The notes under the pieces were generated by a model. The model was given only the letters and a program-made list of their open reading frames with translations. It made no database searches and was not told the DNA's origin. From contig PIYA01000020.1 of assembly GCA_003601785.1 (NCBI GenBank), positions 1 through 11,113 of the forward strand: a DNA stretch of 11,113 nucleotides. The letters are read 5' to 3'. Shown in pieces: positions 1 through 6,480 of the stretch; the first letter of the stretch is position 1; every line of letters begins with the position of its first letter. The position numbers and the translations under genes were made by a program. The DNA is from Candidatus Bathyarchaeota archaeon. GTDB taxonomy: Archaea > Thermoproteota > Bathyarchaeia > Bathyarchaeales > Bathycorpusculaceae.

Positions 1-149
1 CCAGCTTCTTCAAGCTTGTATCGTATACAACGCTTGTAGTCTCCCATGCAATACTCTTCTATCCATTTACTGTCCAGTTTCCCCTCTTCATAAAACCTTT
101 TCATAGGACAGACTGGATACCATTTACAGACCTTTTTCGCTTTTTTCAC
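1..149 (-). CDS. Small four-cysteine archaeal protein, partial (C-terminus beyond the left edge)
   Basis: Reading the minus strand from a GTG at 149-147 gives about 49 residues without a stop before the window ends. The visible part begins VKKAKKVCKWYPVCPMKRFYE and continues with KWIEEYC and CIRYKLEE. Cysteines fall at about residues 8, 14, 34 and 41 (C-x5-C-x19-C-x6-C), which would suit a zinc or iron-sulfur site; that is inference. From memory, similar short archaeal proteins with CPMKRFYE...W.E.YC...C.RY sometimes carry the label uracil-DNA glycosylase, but nothing visible here supports that activity and I do not adopt it. The frame is open back to the TGA of the upstream folate-type gene at 161-159, and the GTG lies 9 nt after that stop, so the two are almost certainly co-transcribed. 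No strong Shine-Dalgarno sequence is visible; the start is the first usable codon. Confidence 0.6.
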   Translation of the reverse strand, partial: MKKAKKVCKWYPVCPMKRFYEEGKLDSKWIEEYCMGDYKRCIRYKLEEA

Positions 150-158
150 TTCAATCTC

Positions 159-767
159 TCAGCTTGAAACTCGAATTATCCTTGTAGGTGTAACAATTAT
201 GGAAATTTTCTCGTCTTTTTCCTCAAATGGAACGTTTTCAACAACTTGTACGTCATGAACCGTTGTCGCCACAGTTAATTTTCCGAACATTTTCCTCAGT
301 ATCTGTATCTCAACATCACCGTAGCCGTGTCCCTTCCCAAGCCTATGTCCATAAGGGTCAACGGCAACGGATCCTTCAACAACTAGGTCTGGCTTAAGAA
401 AATTGTGCGTTTCAACTCCGAACTGGAAGGCTCCTCTGATTGTCGAGGCATAACGTTCCCTACCCTTCACTTTTGAAGGGTTGATTAAGATGAAACCTTT
501 CTCAAGCCTTGGAGAAGCCATCACGAGAATTTTTCCATCTTTTAAAGCGTTCTCTCTGACCTTACGCTGCGGTGAATCCGGATTAGCAAAAATTGTTCTC
601 GACTTCTTCCATTCCCCAAGCTGCCTCAGCTTTTCAGCAGCTGCCTCTGCACCCACAAAATTCGGTATTCTACCTCGACATGGAAGAGGGAAAACCGCGA
701 TTTTTAAGCGTTCCATCTCACTCCAGATTTTCTCTCGCAACAGTTGTTTTTCCGAAGCCACGGTCAT
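159..767 (-). CDS. 5-formyltetrahydrofolate cyclo-ligase family protein (COG0212, MTHFSD-like)
   Basis: A 202-residue protein of the 5-formyl-THF cyclo-ligase fold. The classic enzyme converts 5-formyl-THF plus ATP to 5,10-methenyl-THF in the cytosol. Visible hallmarks are RIPNFVGAEAAA (about 33-44), NPDSPQRKVRENALKDGK (about 62-79) and the nucleotide/folate loop VDPYGHRLGKGHGYGD (136-151), the counterpart of D-x-x-G-x-R-L-G-x-G-x-G-Y-Y-D in canonical enzymes. The RIPNF...AA and NPDxPQR blocks resemble the eukaryotic MTHFSD domain more than bacterial YgfA. The loop ends GYGD rather than GYYD, so canonical activity is uncertain; some COG0212 paralogs are thought to have other roles. The ATG at 767 is preceded by AGGA about 5 nt upstream. 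The gene starts 33 nt after kbl and ends 9 nt before the small Cys-rich gene, so it probably belongs to the threonine-degradation transcript. Confidence 0.85.
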   Translation of the reverse strand: MTVASEKQLLREKIWSEMERLKIAVFPLPCRGRIPNFVGAEAAAEKLRQLGEWKKSRTIFANPDSPQRKVRENALKDGKILVMASPRLEKGFILINPSKVKGRERYASTIRGAFQFGVETHNFLKPDLVVEGSVAVDPYGHRLGKGHGYGDVEIQILRKMFGKLTVATTVHDVQVVENVPFEEKDEKISIIVTPTRIIRVSS

Positions 768-800
768 TTTTATCCTACGACAAATAAAATAAGGAGATGT

Positions 801-2003
801 TTAGATTATCCCCAGATTTCTCCCGCCTTCTTTAAAAGCTTCCAAGGCTCTGTCAAGCTGCTCTGTCGTGTGTTTAGTGCACAGTTGCACTCGTATTCTA
901 GCTTTTTCCCTCGGAACCATCGGGTAAAATATCGGCAGGACGAATATCCCCTTCGACCAGAGGTAATCCGCAAGGTCCTTAGCCTTCTTACTCTTTCCAC
1001 ACATAACCGGAATTATAGGAGTCTCCGAGTTCCCAGTGTCAAATCCAGCATCCTTCAACCCGTCAAGGAGATGATTGCGGTTCTCCCAAACCCTTCGCAC
1101 ATGCTGCGGTTCCGTTTCAAGCACATCTATAGCTGCGATACAAGCGGCTGCAACACCCGGCGGAACAGCCGCGCTTAGAAGCCAGCTTCTTGCCTTGTTG
1201 TAAGCAAAGTTTCGCAGGTCTTCGCTACCCGTGATGTGGCCTCCTACCACTCCGAAAGCCTTTGAAAACGTTCCCATTTCAACGTGCACGTCGTCTCTTC
1301 CGAGGTGGAAATGATCTACTATGCCTCTTCCCCCTTCACCCAAGACACCCTCACCGTGGGCGTCGTCAACGTAGACTCCGGCTCCATGTTCCTTGGCGAT
1401 TTTTGCTATTTCTGGAAGGGGTGCCAAGTCTCCGTCCATGCTGAAGACACCGTCTGTTAAAATCCATATATGCCTATACGGTGGATCATGTTTCTCAGCT
1501 TCATCCATCACACGCGCTAGGTCTTCCACGTCTTTGTGTTTGAATATTGCTCTGTCAGCGTGGCTTAGCCGCACACCGTCGATTATTGACCCGTGGTTTA
1601 ACTCGTCTGAAACGAACAAGTCTCCTCTGTCAGCGAGTTGGGGGATAACTCCTTCGTTGGCCATAAATCCCGTTTGAAAAGTCAGCGATGCCGGTGCCCT
1701 TTTAAACTTCGCCAAACGTCTATCCAATTCTTCGTGGAGAACCATGTTGCCAGCGATTGATCTGTCGCTTCCCGCGCCTGCCCCATACTTGCGGGTTGCT
1801 TCAATGGCTGCTTCAACAACTTTCGGATGCGTTGCCAAGTTCAGATAGTTGTTTGCACATAGCATTAACACTTCTTTTCCGTCTACTCTGCAGATTGGTT
1901 CGCTTGCGCTCTCTAATACTCTGAGTTGCCAGTTGAGGTTTTCACGGACTAATCGTTGATATTCTTCACCCAAATATTTTGTCGGATGACGTGTAACTGC
2001 CAC
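801..2003 (-). CDS. kbl: Glycine C-acetyltransferase (2-amino-3-ketobutyrate CoA ligase)
   Basis: A PLP-dependent enzyme of the alpha-oxoamine synthase family, about 400 residues, the usual length. It cleaves 2-amino-3-oxobutyrate with CoA into glycine and acetyl-CoA. With the upstream GTG (2012) as residue 1, the PLP-lysine motif GTFSKAFG puts Lys at about 251. The cofactor aspartate lies in VYVDDAHGEGVLGEGGRG (Asp217, His219). DGVFSMDGDLAPLPEIA (about 187-203) and SDELNHGSIIDG (about 135-146) are also typical. BioF and serine palmitoyltransferase share this fold, but the adjacent threonine dehydrogenase, which makes the substrate, favours Kbl. GTG codons at 2012 and 2003 both fit. I prefer 2003 because the Shine-Dalgarno-like AGGTGAT overlaps the first GTG and ends 4 nt before the second. 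It begins 77 nt after tdh and probably shares its transcript. Confidence 0.88.
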   Translation of the reverse strand: MAVTRHPTKYLGEEYQRLVRENLNWQLRVLESASEPICRVDGKEVLMLCANNYLNLATHPKVVEAAIEATRKYGAGAGSDRSIAGNMVLHEELDRRLAKFKRAPASLTFQTGFMANEGVIPQLADRGDLFVSDELNHGSIIDGVRLSHADRAIFKHKDVEDLARVMDEAEKHDPPYRHIWILTDGVFSMDGDLAPLPEIAKIAKEHGAGVYVDDAHGEGVLGEGGRGIVDHFHLGRDDVHVEMGTFSKAFGVVGGHITGSEDLRNFAYNKARSWLLSAAVPPGVAAACIAAIDVLETEPQHVRRVWENRNHLLDGLKDAGFDTGNSETPIIPVMCGKSKKAKDLADYLWSKGIFVLPIFYPMVPREKARIRVQLCTKHTTEQLDRALEAFKEGGRNLGII

Positions 2004-2080
2004 GTTAATCACCTTCTACAAAACTTAGTGTTCCCTTCTTTTAACGTTTACTTTGTTTTTCACGCATATAGAATGAGCCT

Positions 2081-3058
2081 TTAAAGTCTTCCTTCAGCGA
2101 AACGTCTTGTCAGTTTTTCTATCATATCCTTGGTCATGGAAGCCAAGTCATAATCTGGTTTCCAACCCCACTCCTCACGAGCCACACTGTCATCTATCGA
2201 CATAGGCCAAGAATCAGCAATTTTCTGCCTAAAGTCAGGTTTGTATTCACACTCAAACTCCGGAATATGCTTCTTTATCTCAGCAGCCAACTCTCCAGCA
2301 GAAAAACTCATCCCAGTCACGTTATAACCCACGTGATGCTTGATTTTGGAGGGGTCAGCCTCCATGAGGTCTATAGCTGCCTTGATGCAATCCGGCATGT
2401 ACATCATGGGTAAAACCGTGTCTTCCCTCACGAAACACGTGTAACGCTTCTTTTTTATAGCTTCGTAAAACATTTCCACAGCGTAGTCCGTTGTGCCTCC
2501 TCCCGGAGGCGTCTCACTGCTTATGATTCCGGGGTAACGGACGCAGCGCACATCTAAACCAAATCTGATGAAATAATAATTGCATAAGAGTTCACCGGCG
2601 ACTTTTGTGACACCGTACATGGTTGTGGGGATCAAAACGGTATCTTGTGGTGTTTTTACACGGGGTGTTTCTGGACCGAAAACCGCAATGGAACTCGGCC
2701 AGAAAACTCGAATCATGTTGTGTTCTCTTGCAACTTCAAGTATGTTGTAAAGACCGTTCATGTTCACGTTCCAAGCGAGCTGAGGCTTCTGTTCACCTAC
2801 GGCTGAGAGAACCGCGGCTAAATGGTAAATCGTGTCAATATCATATTTTTCAACAACTTTCTCTACGCTGTCTTTTTGAGTGACATCCACATACTCAAAG
2901 GGGCCTGTGCTGAGCAATTTTTCGCTGGGTTTCCTTCTATGTCCAGCGGCGATAACGTTTTCACCGCCGTATTTCTTTCGCAGTTCAACGGTTAATTCTG
3001 AGCCTATCTGACCAGTGGCTCCCGTTACAAGAATTCTCTTCATGTTTTTTGTTGACAT
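2081..3058 (-). CDS. tdh: L-threonine 3-dehydrogenase, SDR / NAD-dependent epimerase type
   Basis: Oxidises L-threonine to 2-amino-3-oxobutyrate with NAD+, feeding Kbl next door. It is an extended short-chain dehydrogenase of 325 residues. The Rossmann motif GATGQIG is at about 13-19, the catalytic serine region WPSSIAVFG at about 120-128, and the catalytic pair TMYGVTK has Tyr148 and Lys152. The C-terminal half carries family-specific blocks: RYPGIISSETPPGGGTTDY, LPMMYMPDCIKAAIDLMEAD, and YKPDFRQKIADSWPMSIDDS with EWGWKPDYDL after it. These distinguish this TDH type (animals, many bacteria, Thermoplasma) from the zinc MDR-type TDH of Thermococcales and E. coli. The frame opens earlier, with a TTG at 3079, but GAGG at 3070-3067 lies 8 nt before the ATG at 3058, and a TATA-like element at 3113-3120 would start the transcript close to that TTG. 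The ATG is therefore the likely start. Confidence 0.93.
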   Translation of the reverse strand: MSTKNMKRILVTGATGQIGSELTVELRKKYGGENVIAAGHRRKPSEKLLSTGPFEYVDVTQKDSVEKVVEKYDIDTIYHLAAVLSAVGEQKPQLAWNVNMNGLYNILEVAREHNMIRVFWPSSIAVFGPETPRVKTPQDTVLIPTTMYGVTKVAGELLCNYYFIRFGLDVRCVRYPGIISSETPPGGGTTDYAVEMFYEAIKKKRYTCFVREDTVLPMMYMPDCIKAAIDLMEADPSKIKHHVGYNVTGMSFSAGELAAEIKKHIPEFECEYKPDFRQKIADSWPMSIDDSVAREEWGWKPDYDLASMTKDMIEKLTRRFAEGRL

Positions 3059-3112
3059 ACAGTAAACCTCACTTGTCAACAGTGAATTAGAATAACGATG
3101 TCAGAGAAATTG

Positions 3113-3120
3113 GGATATAA
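3113..3120 (-). promoter_or_regulatory. TATA-like element of the tdh transcript
   Basis: The minus strand reads TTATATCC within an AT-rich stretch between the end of the DUF1028 gene and tdh. It lies about 55 nt upstream of the tdh ATG, so initiation 25 nt downstream would leave a leader of about 30 nt that includes the GAGG ribosome site. The assignment rests on sequence and spacing only. It suggests that tdh, kbl, the folate-type gene and the small Cys-rich gene form a unit separate from DUF1028. Confidence 0.4.
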
Positions 3121-3155
3121 GAATTTTCGAATAAACAACCGAATTACTATGTTGG

Positions 3156-3764
3156 TTACCGCTTTTCAAGCGTCTCCAATCTGTGAATCAACTCGCTAAT
3201 AGGAGTCTCATGCTCATCCACCTTTACCTTCATCTTCACCGTTTCTTGATTAACAAGGATTAGCGCTGCTGAACGTTCACCTCTTTTGTCTCCCCCGCTT
3301 TCACTTCCAGCTTCAAGAGCCTTCGCCATTTTAAAAGCTAAGTCTCCCTCCACCCGTTCAAACTCTTCTGCGATGCTGGAAACAACGTTTTTTCCAGCAA
3401 GTAAGTTTCCAATGACTATGTAGTCTTCCTTCACTATCTCTCCGTGCCACTCCGGAACGCTGGCGCCTGTGAAAACAGCTTTCCTTCTCTTAAAATCCAT
3501 GATTGCAACCTGTCTAAGTTCTCTTCCCAAGTCTTCATCTAACAGCTTTTTCAAAACATCCTTCGGCGCCATTCCCTTCGTTAACAGTTCTAACCCTCTT
3601 GTTCCATAGGCAACGTTTGTGAATCCTTGAGTTGCTATCACACCAATTCCAGGCTTCGCATGGGGAACCCTATCTCCCACAGATGTGGAGCCTGAAGCCA
3701 CAGCCACACCCATCATTTTAGAATCAGATGATATAGCCAGTATAGAGAACGTTCCAATTTCCAT
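3156..3764 (-). CDS. DUF1028 family protein
   Basis: A 202-residue protein matching the DUF1028 pattern from end to end: GTFSILAISSDSKMMGVAVASGSTSVGDRVPHAKPGIG at the N-terminus, then ATQGFTNVAYGTRGLELL, RQVAIMDFKRRKAVFTGASVPEW, a central VIGNLLAGKNV, and GDLAFKMAKALEAGSESGGDKRGERSAALIL. The family is predicted to have an Ntn-hydrolase-like fold, but as far as I know no reaction is established, so none is assigned. There is no signal peptide or membrane segment, so it is probably cytosolic. A GTG three codons upstream (3773) is in frame, but the strong ribosome site GAGGTG (3776-3771) overlaps it and is spaced 6 nt from the ATG at 3764, which decides the start. It diverges from the ATP-NAD kinase gene and lies 97 nt upstream of the tdh start. 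Confidence 0.88.
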   Translation of the reverse strand: MEIGTFSILAISSDSKMMGVAVASGSTSVGDRVPHAKPGIGVIATQGFTNVAYGTRGLELLTKGMAPKDVLKKLLDEDLGRELRQVAIMDFKRRKAVFTGASVPEWHGEIVKEDYIVIGNLLAGKNVVSSIAEEFERVEGDLAFKMAKALEAGSESGGDKRGERSAALILVNQETVKMKVKVDEHETPISELIHRLETLEKR

Positions 3765-3794
3765 TGAGTACACCTCACCTTGGCGAGGTACACG

Positions 3795-3824
3795 TATATA
3801 AAATTCTACGGATATGTTTATAGC
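3795..3824. promoter_or_regulatory. Bidirectional promoter region between DUF1028 and ATP-NAD kinase
   Basis: The two divergent starts (3764 minus, 3861 plus) are 96 bp apart. The stretch 3795-3805 (TATATAAAATT) reads as a TATA box on either strand. On the minus strand it sits about 35 nt before the DUF1028 ATG, which leaves only a very short leader carrying GAGGTG. For the plus strand, TTTATAGC at 3817-3824 is a second candidate about 40 nt before the kinase ATG. Assignment is from sequence and spacing alone. Confidence 0.35.
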
Positions 3825-3860
3825 TTAAAATTTACGCAACAAATCTCGTTGGCTGAAAAC

Positions 3861-4985
3861 ATGAAGCTCGGTTTCATTGTTAATCCGATAGCTGGCATGG
3901 GTGGAAGGGTGGGGTTAAAAGGAACAGACGGCGTTCTAAAAGAGGCTATCGCTAGGGGAGCCAAACCAGTAGCACCTAAAAGAGCCGTTGAATTCTTACA
4001 GAAACTAAAAGAATCCACATCAGAGACTTCTCTGCCAATTGAAATCTTAACGTGCCCCGGAATTATGGGCGAAGAGGAAGCCAAAAGAGCAAACTTTTCA
4101 GTTGAGGTTTTACCCATGAAAATTGGAGGAGAAACGACAGCGGAAGACACTAAAACAGCGGTTAAACTGATGGTGAAAGCCAATGTGAATTTAATTGTTT
4201 TTGTGGGCGGAGACGGCACAGCCAAAGACATCCTTGATGTAATGAGAGACGGAAGCCAAACTCCAGTTTTGGGGATTCCATCAGGGGTTAAAATGTACAG
4301 CGGTATCTTTGCCGTTAACCCTTCAGATGCCGTGGATGTTGTTTTGGCTTTCGCACAAAACCAGGCTGAAATAACAGAGTTTGAAATCATGGACGCTGAT
4401 GAAAAAGCCATAAGAAGCGACAACTTCGCGGTGAAACTTTACGGCTTTCTAAAGGGACCTTTCCTTCCAATGAGAATTCAGGGAACAAAACAGGTAAGCC
4501 CCGCAACCGTCGACGAGAAGGAAAACCAAACAGCCATAGCGAGGTTTATAATAGAAGAGATGCACCCGGAAGCAACCTATCTGCTCGGTCCAGGAACAAC
4601 CGTTAAACGTATCGCAGAACTGTTAGGAGTGGAAAAAACCCTTCTGGGCGTTGACATTTACAGGAAAGGAAAGGTTGTATTAGACGTAAATGAGAAGAAA
4701 ATTCTAGAGGAAGTGAGAGATTGGGAAAAAACCTGGATTATCTTATCACCAATTGGGCATCAAGGGATTCTTCTTGGTAGAGGAAACCAGCAGATAAGCC
4801 CTGAAATCATAAAACGCGTTGGAAAACAGAAAATAATAGTTGCAGCGACGAAAAGCAAGCTTAAAAGCATAGAAGGCGGTGTTCTGAGAGTTGACACTGG
4901 AGACGCAGAGGTAGACAACATGCTCAAAGGGTACATCAGAGTTGTAACGGATTACAGAGAATGGCGCCTCATGCCAGTGCAATAA
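3861..4985 (+). CDS. ATP-NAD kinase family protein (COG3199 type)
   Basis: A 374-residue predicted kinase that phosphorylates NAD to NADP, using ATP or polyphosphate. The N-terminus MKLGFIVNPIAGMGGRVGLKG is characteristic of this archaeal/bacterial subgroup. FVGGDGTAKDILDV holds the kinase signature GGDGT at residues 116-120, and GIPSGVKMYSGIFAVNP (about 138-154) is the second conserved block. The C-terminal half contains YLLGPGTTVKRIAELLG and the late block WIILSPIGHQGILLGRGNQQ. It is longer than the classic NadK/PpnK family (about 250-300 residues), as expected for COG3199. The frame is open back to a TTG at 3780, but the family N-terminus and the ATG at 3861 fix the start; the ribosome site there is weak. 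It converges on phosphoglycerate mutase with a 6-nt gap. COG3199 substrates are mostly predicted from homology, so the exact acceptor is inferred. Confidence 0.85.
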   Translation: MKLGFIVNPIAGMGGRVGLKGTDGVLKEAIARGAKPVAPKRAVEFLQKLKESTSETSLPIEILTCPGIMGEEEAKRANFSVEVLPMKIGGETTAEDTKTAVKLMVKANVNLIVFVGGDGTAKDILDVMRDGSQTPVLGIPSGVKMYSGIFAVNPSDAVDVVLAFAQNQAEITEFEIMDADEKAIRSDNFAVKLYGFLKGPFLPMRIQGTKQVSPATVDEKENQTAIARFIIEEMHPEATYLLGPGTTVKRIAELLGVEKTLLGVDIYRKGKVVLDVNEKKILEEVRDWEKTWIILSPIGHQGILLGRGNQQISPEIIKRVGKQKIIVAATKSKLKSIEGGVLRVDTGDAEVDNMLKGYIRVVTDYREWRLMPVQ

Positions 4986-4991
4986 GAGCTT

Positions 4992-6245
4992 TTAGGCTCC
5001 AAACTTCTCGGTTTTACCGATCAAGTTCATCAAGATAGGCATCAAGTCTCTGCCTCTTATACGGTTCAATCCTCCCCTCGCGCATTCTCTCTCCGTGAAC
5101 TCTTCCACGTCATCACAGCGGACGTAAGGACCCGTTATAACCAGTGGAACGGGATCACCTTCATGGTTCCCTGTTAGACAAGAGGTTGTGTGGTCGGCTG
5201 TCACAGCCAAATATGTGGAATTCAAATCAACATTGTCAAGCAGATATTTCAGCATCTGATCTATTTTTTCAATTACCTCAATTTTTTGTTTAAAATTTCC
5301 ATCGTGACTTGCAACATCCGTCGCCTTTACGTGTAAAAGCACGAAATCGTATGCTTTAAGAGCTTGAACAGTTGCCTCAGCCTTAGCCATGTAATCTGTC
5401 TGAGGCGTTCCAGTGGCTCCTTTAACATCTACCAAGTCCATTCCAGCGGCTTTACACACGCCTCTGACAAGGGGAGCGGCGCCTACACATGCAGTTTTTA
5501 CGCCGTAGATTTCTGATAAAGGCTTGATATGCGGAACCGTGCCAGCTCCTCTGAATAGGATAATGTTGGCTGGCGGCAATCCACGTTTGATTCTCTCCAT
5601 GTTAACAGGATGTTCCTTCAAGGCTTCATGGAACTTTTGCATAAGTTCGTTGAGGACTTTGGCTGTGAATTCGGCTTCAACGCTTTCATCCAACGGTTTT
5701 ATCTCCAAGGCTTTCTCTCCAATTTTCTCGGGATCCGAATCACTGACGGCTGTGGATAATTTAGATCCGTGAAGAACGAGGACTGCGCGGTGTTGAATGG
5801 TGTTGTGGAACACGAATTGGACACCTAAAGATTCTTCCAGCTTGACTTTTTGAAGGGTTTCAGCAAGTTTGGAAGCATCCTCATTCGATATTCTACCAGC
5901 TCGTCTATCCGTAACAACCAAGTCATCGTTCACTGTGGCGAAGTTGCATCGAAAGGCGACATCTCCGGGTGGAACCGCTACGCCTGAACCTATGGCTTCC
6001 AAGGCTCCTCTACCAGAGTAAACCTTGAAAGGATCGTAACCAAGCAACGCTAACGTTGCAGTGTCGCTTCCCGGGGGCAAGCCGGGTGAAATAGGATCCA
6101 TTATGCCGCAGATTCCGTTTTTAGCCATCTTATCTAAGTAGGGTTTGCTGGCTGCCTCTAAGGGTGTCTTCCAGTTTAACTCTTTTAACGGTCTGTCAGC
6201 CATTCCGTCTCCGATTACAAGTATAGCTTTCAACTTGATTCGCAT
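4992..6245 (-). CDS. apgM: 2,3-bisphosphoglycerate-independent phosphoglycerate mutase, archaeal type
   Basis: Interconverts 3-phosphoglycerate and 2-phosphoglycerate in glycolysis/gluconeogenesis. The protein is 417 residues, the usual archaeal length, and belongs to the alkaline-phosphatase superfamily. Visible metal-site elements are VIGDGMADRPL (Asp13) near the N-terminus, HVKATDVASHDGN (Asp310, His314) and TADHTTSC (Asp351, His352). PPGSDTATLALLGYDP places the probable phosphoserine nucleophile at Ser60, followed by SGRGALEAIGSG and AFRCNFAT, all typical of archaeal ApgM. The ATG at 6245 has AAAGG directly against it, which is poor spacing; an in-frame TTG four codons in would be spaced better, but MRIKLKAILVIGDG looks natural for the family. 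It diverges from proS over 235 bp containing an inverted repeat, and ends 6 nt from the ATP-NAD kinase stop. Confidence 0.93.
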   Translation of the reverse strand: MRIKLKAILVIGDGMADRPLKELNWKTPLEAASKPYLDKMAKNGICGIMDPISPGLPPGSDTATLALLGYDPFKVYSGRGALEAIGSGVAVPPGDVAFRCNFATVNDDLVVTDRRAGRISNEDASKLAETLQKVKLEESLGVQFVFHNTIQHRAVLVLHGSKLSTAVSDSDPEKIGEKALEIKPLDESVEAEFTAKVLNELMQKFHEALKEHPVNMERIKRGLPPANIILFRGAGTVPHIKPLSEIYGVKTACVGAAPLVRGVCKAAGMDLVDVKGATGTPQTDYMAKAEATVQALKAYDFVLLHVKATDVASHDGNFKQKIEVIEKIDQMLKYLLDNVDLNSTYLAVTADHTTSCLTGNHEGDPVPLVITGPYVRCDDVEEFTERECARGGLNRIRGRDLMPILMNLIGKTEKFGA

Positions 6246-6282
6246 CCTTTCAATAACTGTTTTAGTTTAACAACGTGGCGGT

Positions 6283-6302
6283 TAAAACACTTATGTGTTT
6301 TA
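6283..6302. repeat. Perfect 8-bp-arm inverted repeat (operator candidate)
   Basis: Arms TAAAACAC (6283-6290) and GTGTTTTA (6295-6302) are exact inverse complements separated by TTAT. The palindrome lies 38-57 nt upstream of the apgM start, where the core promoter of apgM would be expected, and about 20 nt upstream of the BRE/TATA of proS. No U-tract follows directly, and it is upstream of both genes, so a protein-binding site is more likely than a terminator. The regulator is unknown. Confidence 0.4.
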
Positions 6303-6480
6303 GCGAAGCTTTGCTGTTGGAGAAACTTTTAAATAATCTTTTTATGCAGTTCTTGGTGAGTGATTCCAAAATGGGCGATTTTGTTCCACGTGGCTAATTC
6401 TTTCTCGAACTTAGTTAACATTAGGATTTCTCTTACATTAGAATTATATTCTCCCAGCGAAAAAGAAAGGAGAGATGAAA
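6303..6480 (+). other. proS upstream region and presumed leader
   Basis: This stretch has no convincing gene. It holds the BRE/TATA-like element, an eight-codon open frame MGDFVPRG (6371-6397, stop TAA) and the proS ribosome site AAAGGAG (6466-6472). TCTCC at 6450-6454 is complementary to GGAGA at 6469-6473 with a 14-nt loop, so the ribosome site could be paired in the transcript. I see no tRNA-like or box C/D pattern here. The short open frame and the hairpin are weak and may be chance. Confidence 0.3.
6322..6337 (+). promoter_or_regulatory. BRE/TATA-like promoter element of proS
   Basis: GAAACTTTTAAATAAT is close to the archaeal arrangement of a purine-rich BRE followed by a TTTAAATA box. 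Initiation about 25 nt downstream would fall near 6357, giving proS a leader of about 120 nt. A second AT-rich element (6441-6450, ATTATATT) could serve as a closer promoter, but its transcript would start near or past the ribosome site. Confidence 0.45.

Noticed and set aside
744..1178. A 144-codon open frame on the plus strand across the kbl end
   Set aside because: It lies antisense to kbl and the start of the folate-type gene, both strongly supported, and shows no recognisable motif.
801..2003. BioF (8-amino-7-oxononanoate synthase) or serine palmitoyltransferase for the PLP enzyme
   Set aside because: These share the fold, but the upstream threonine dehydrogenase makes the Kbl substrate and no biotin or sphingolipid genes are nearby.
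3818..4423. A 201-codon open frame on the minus strand, antisense to the ATP-NAD kinase
   Set aside because: Its translation is low-complexity Ser/Ala/Pro/Thr-rich and shows no family pattern, while the plus strand carries a clear kinase with GGDGT.
4986..4999. GAGC-TTTTAG-GCTC hairpin as a bidirectional terminator
   Set aside because: The 4-bp stem is too short to separate from chance, and half of it lies inside the apgM coding end.
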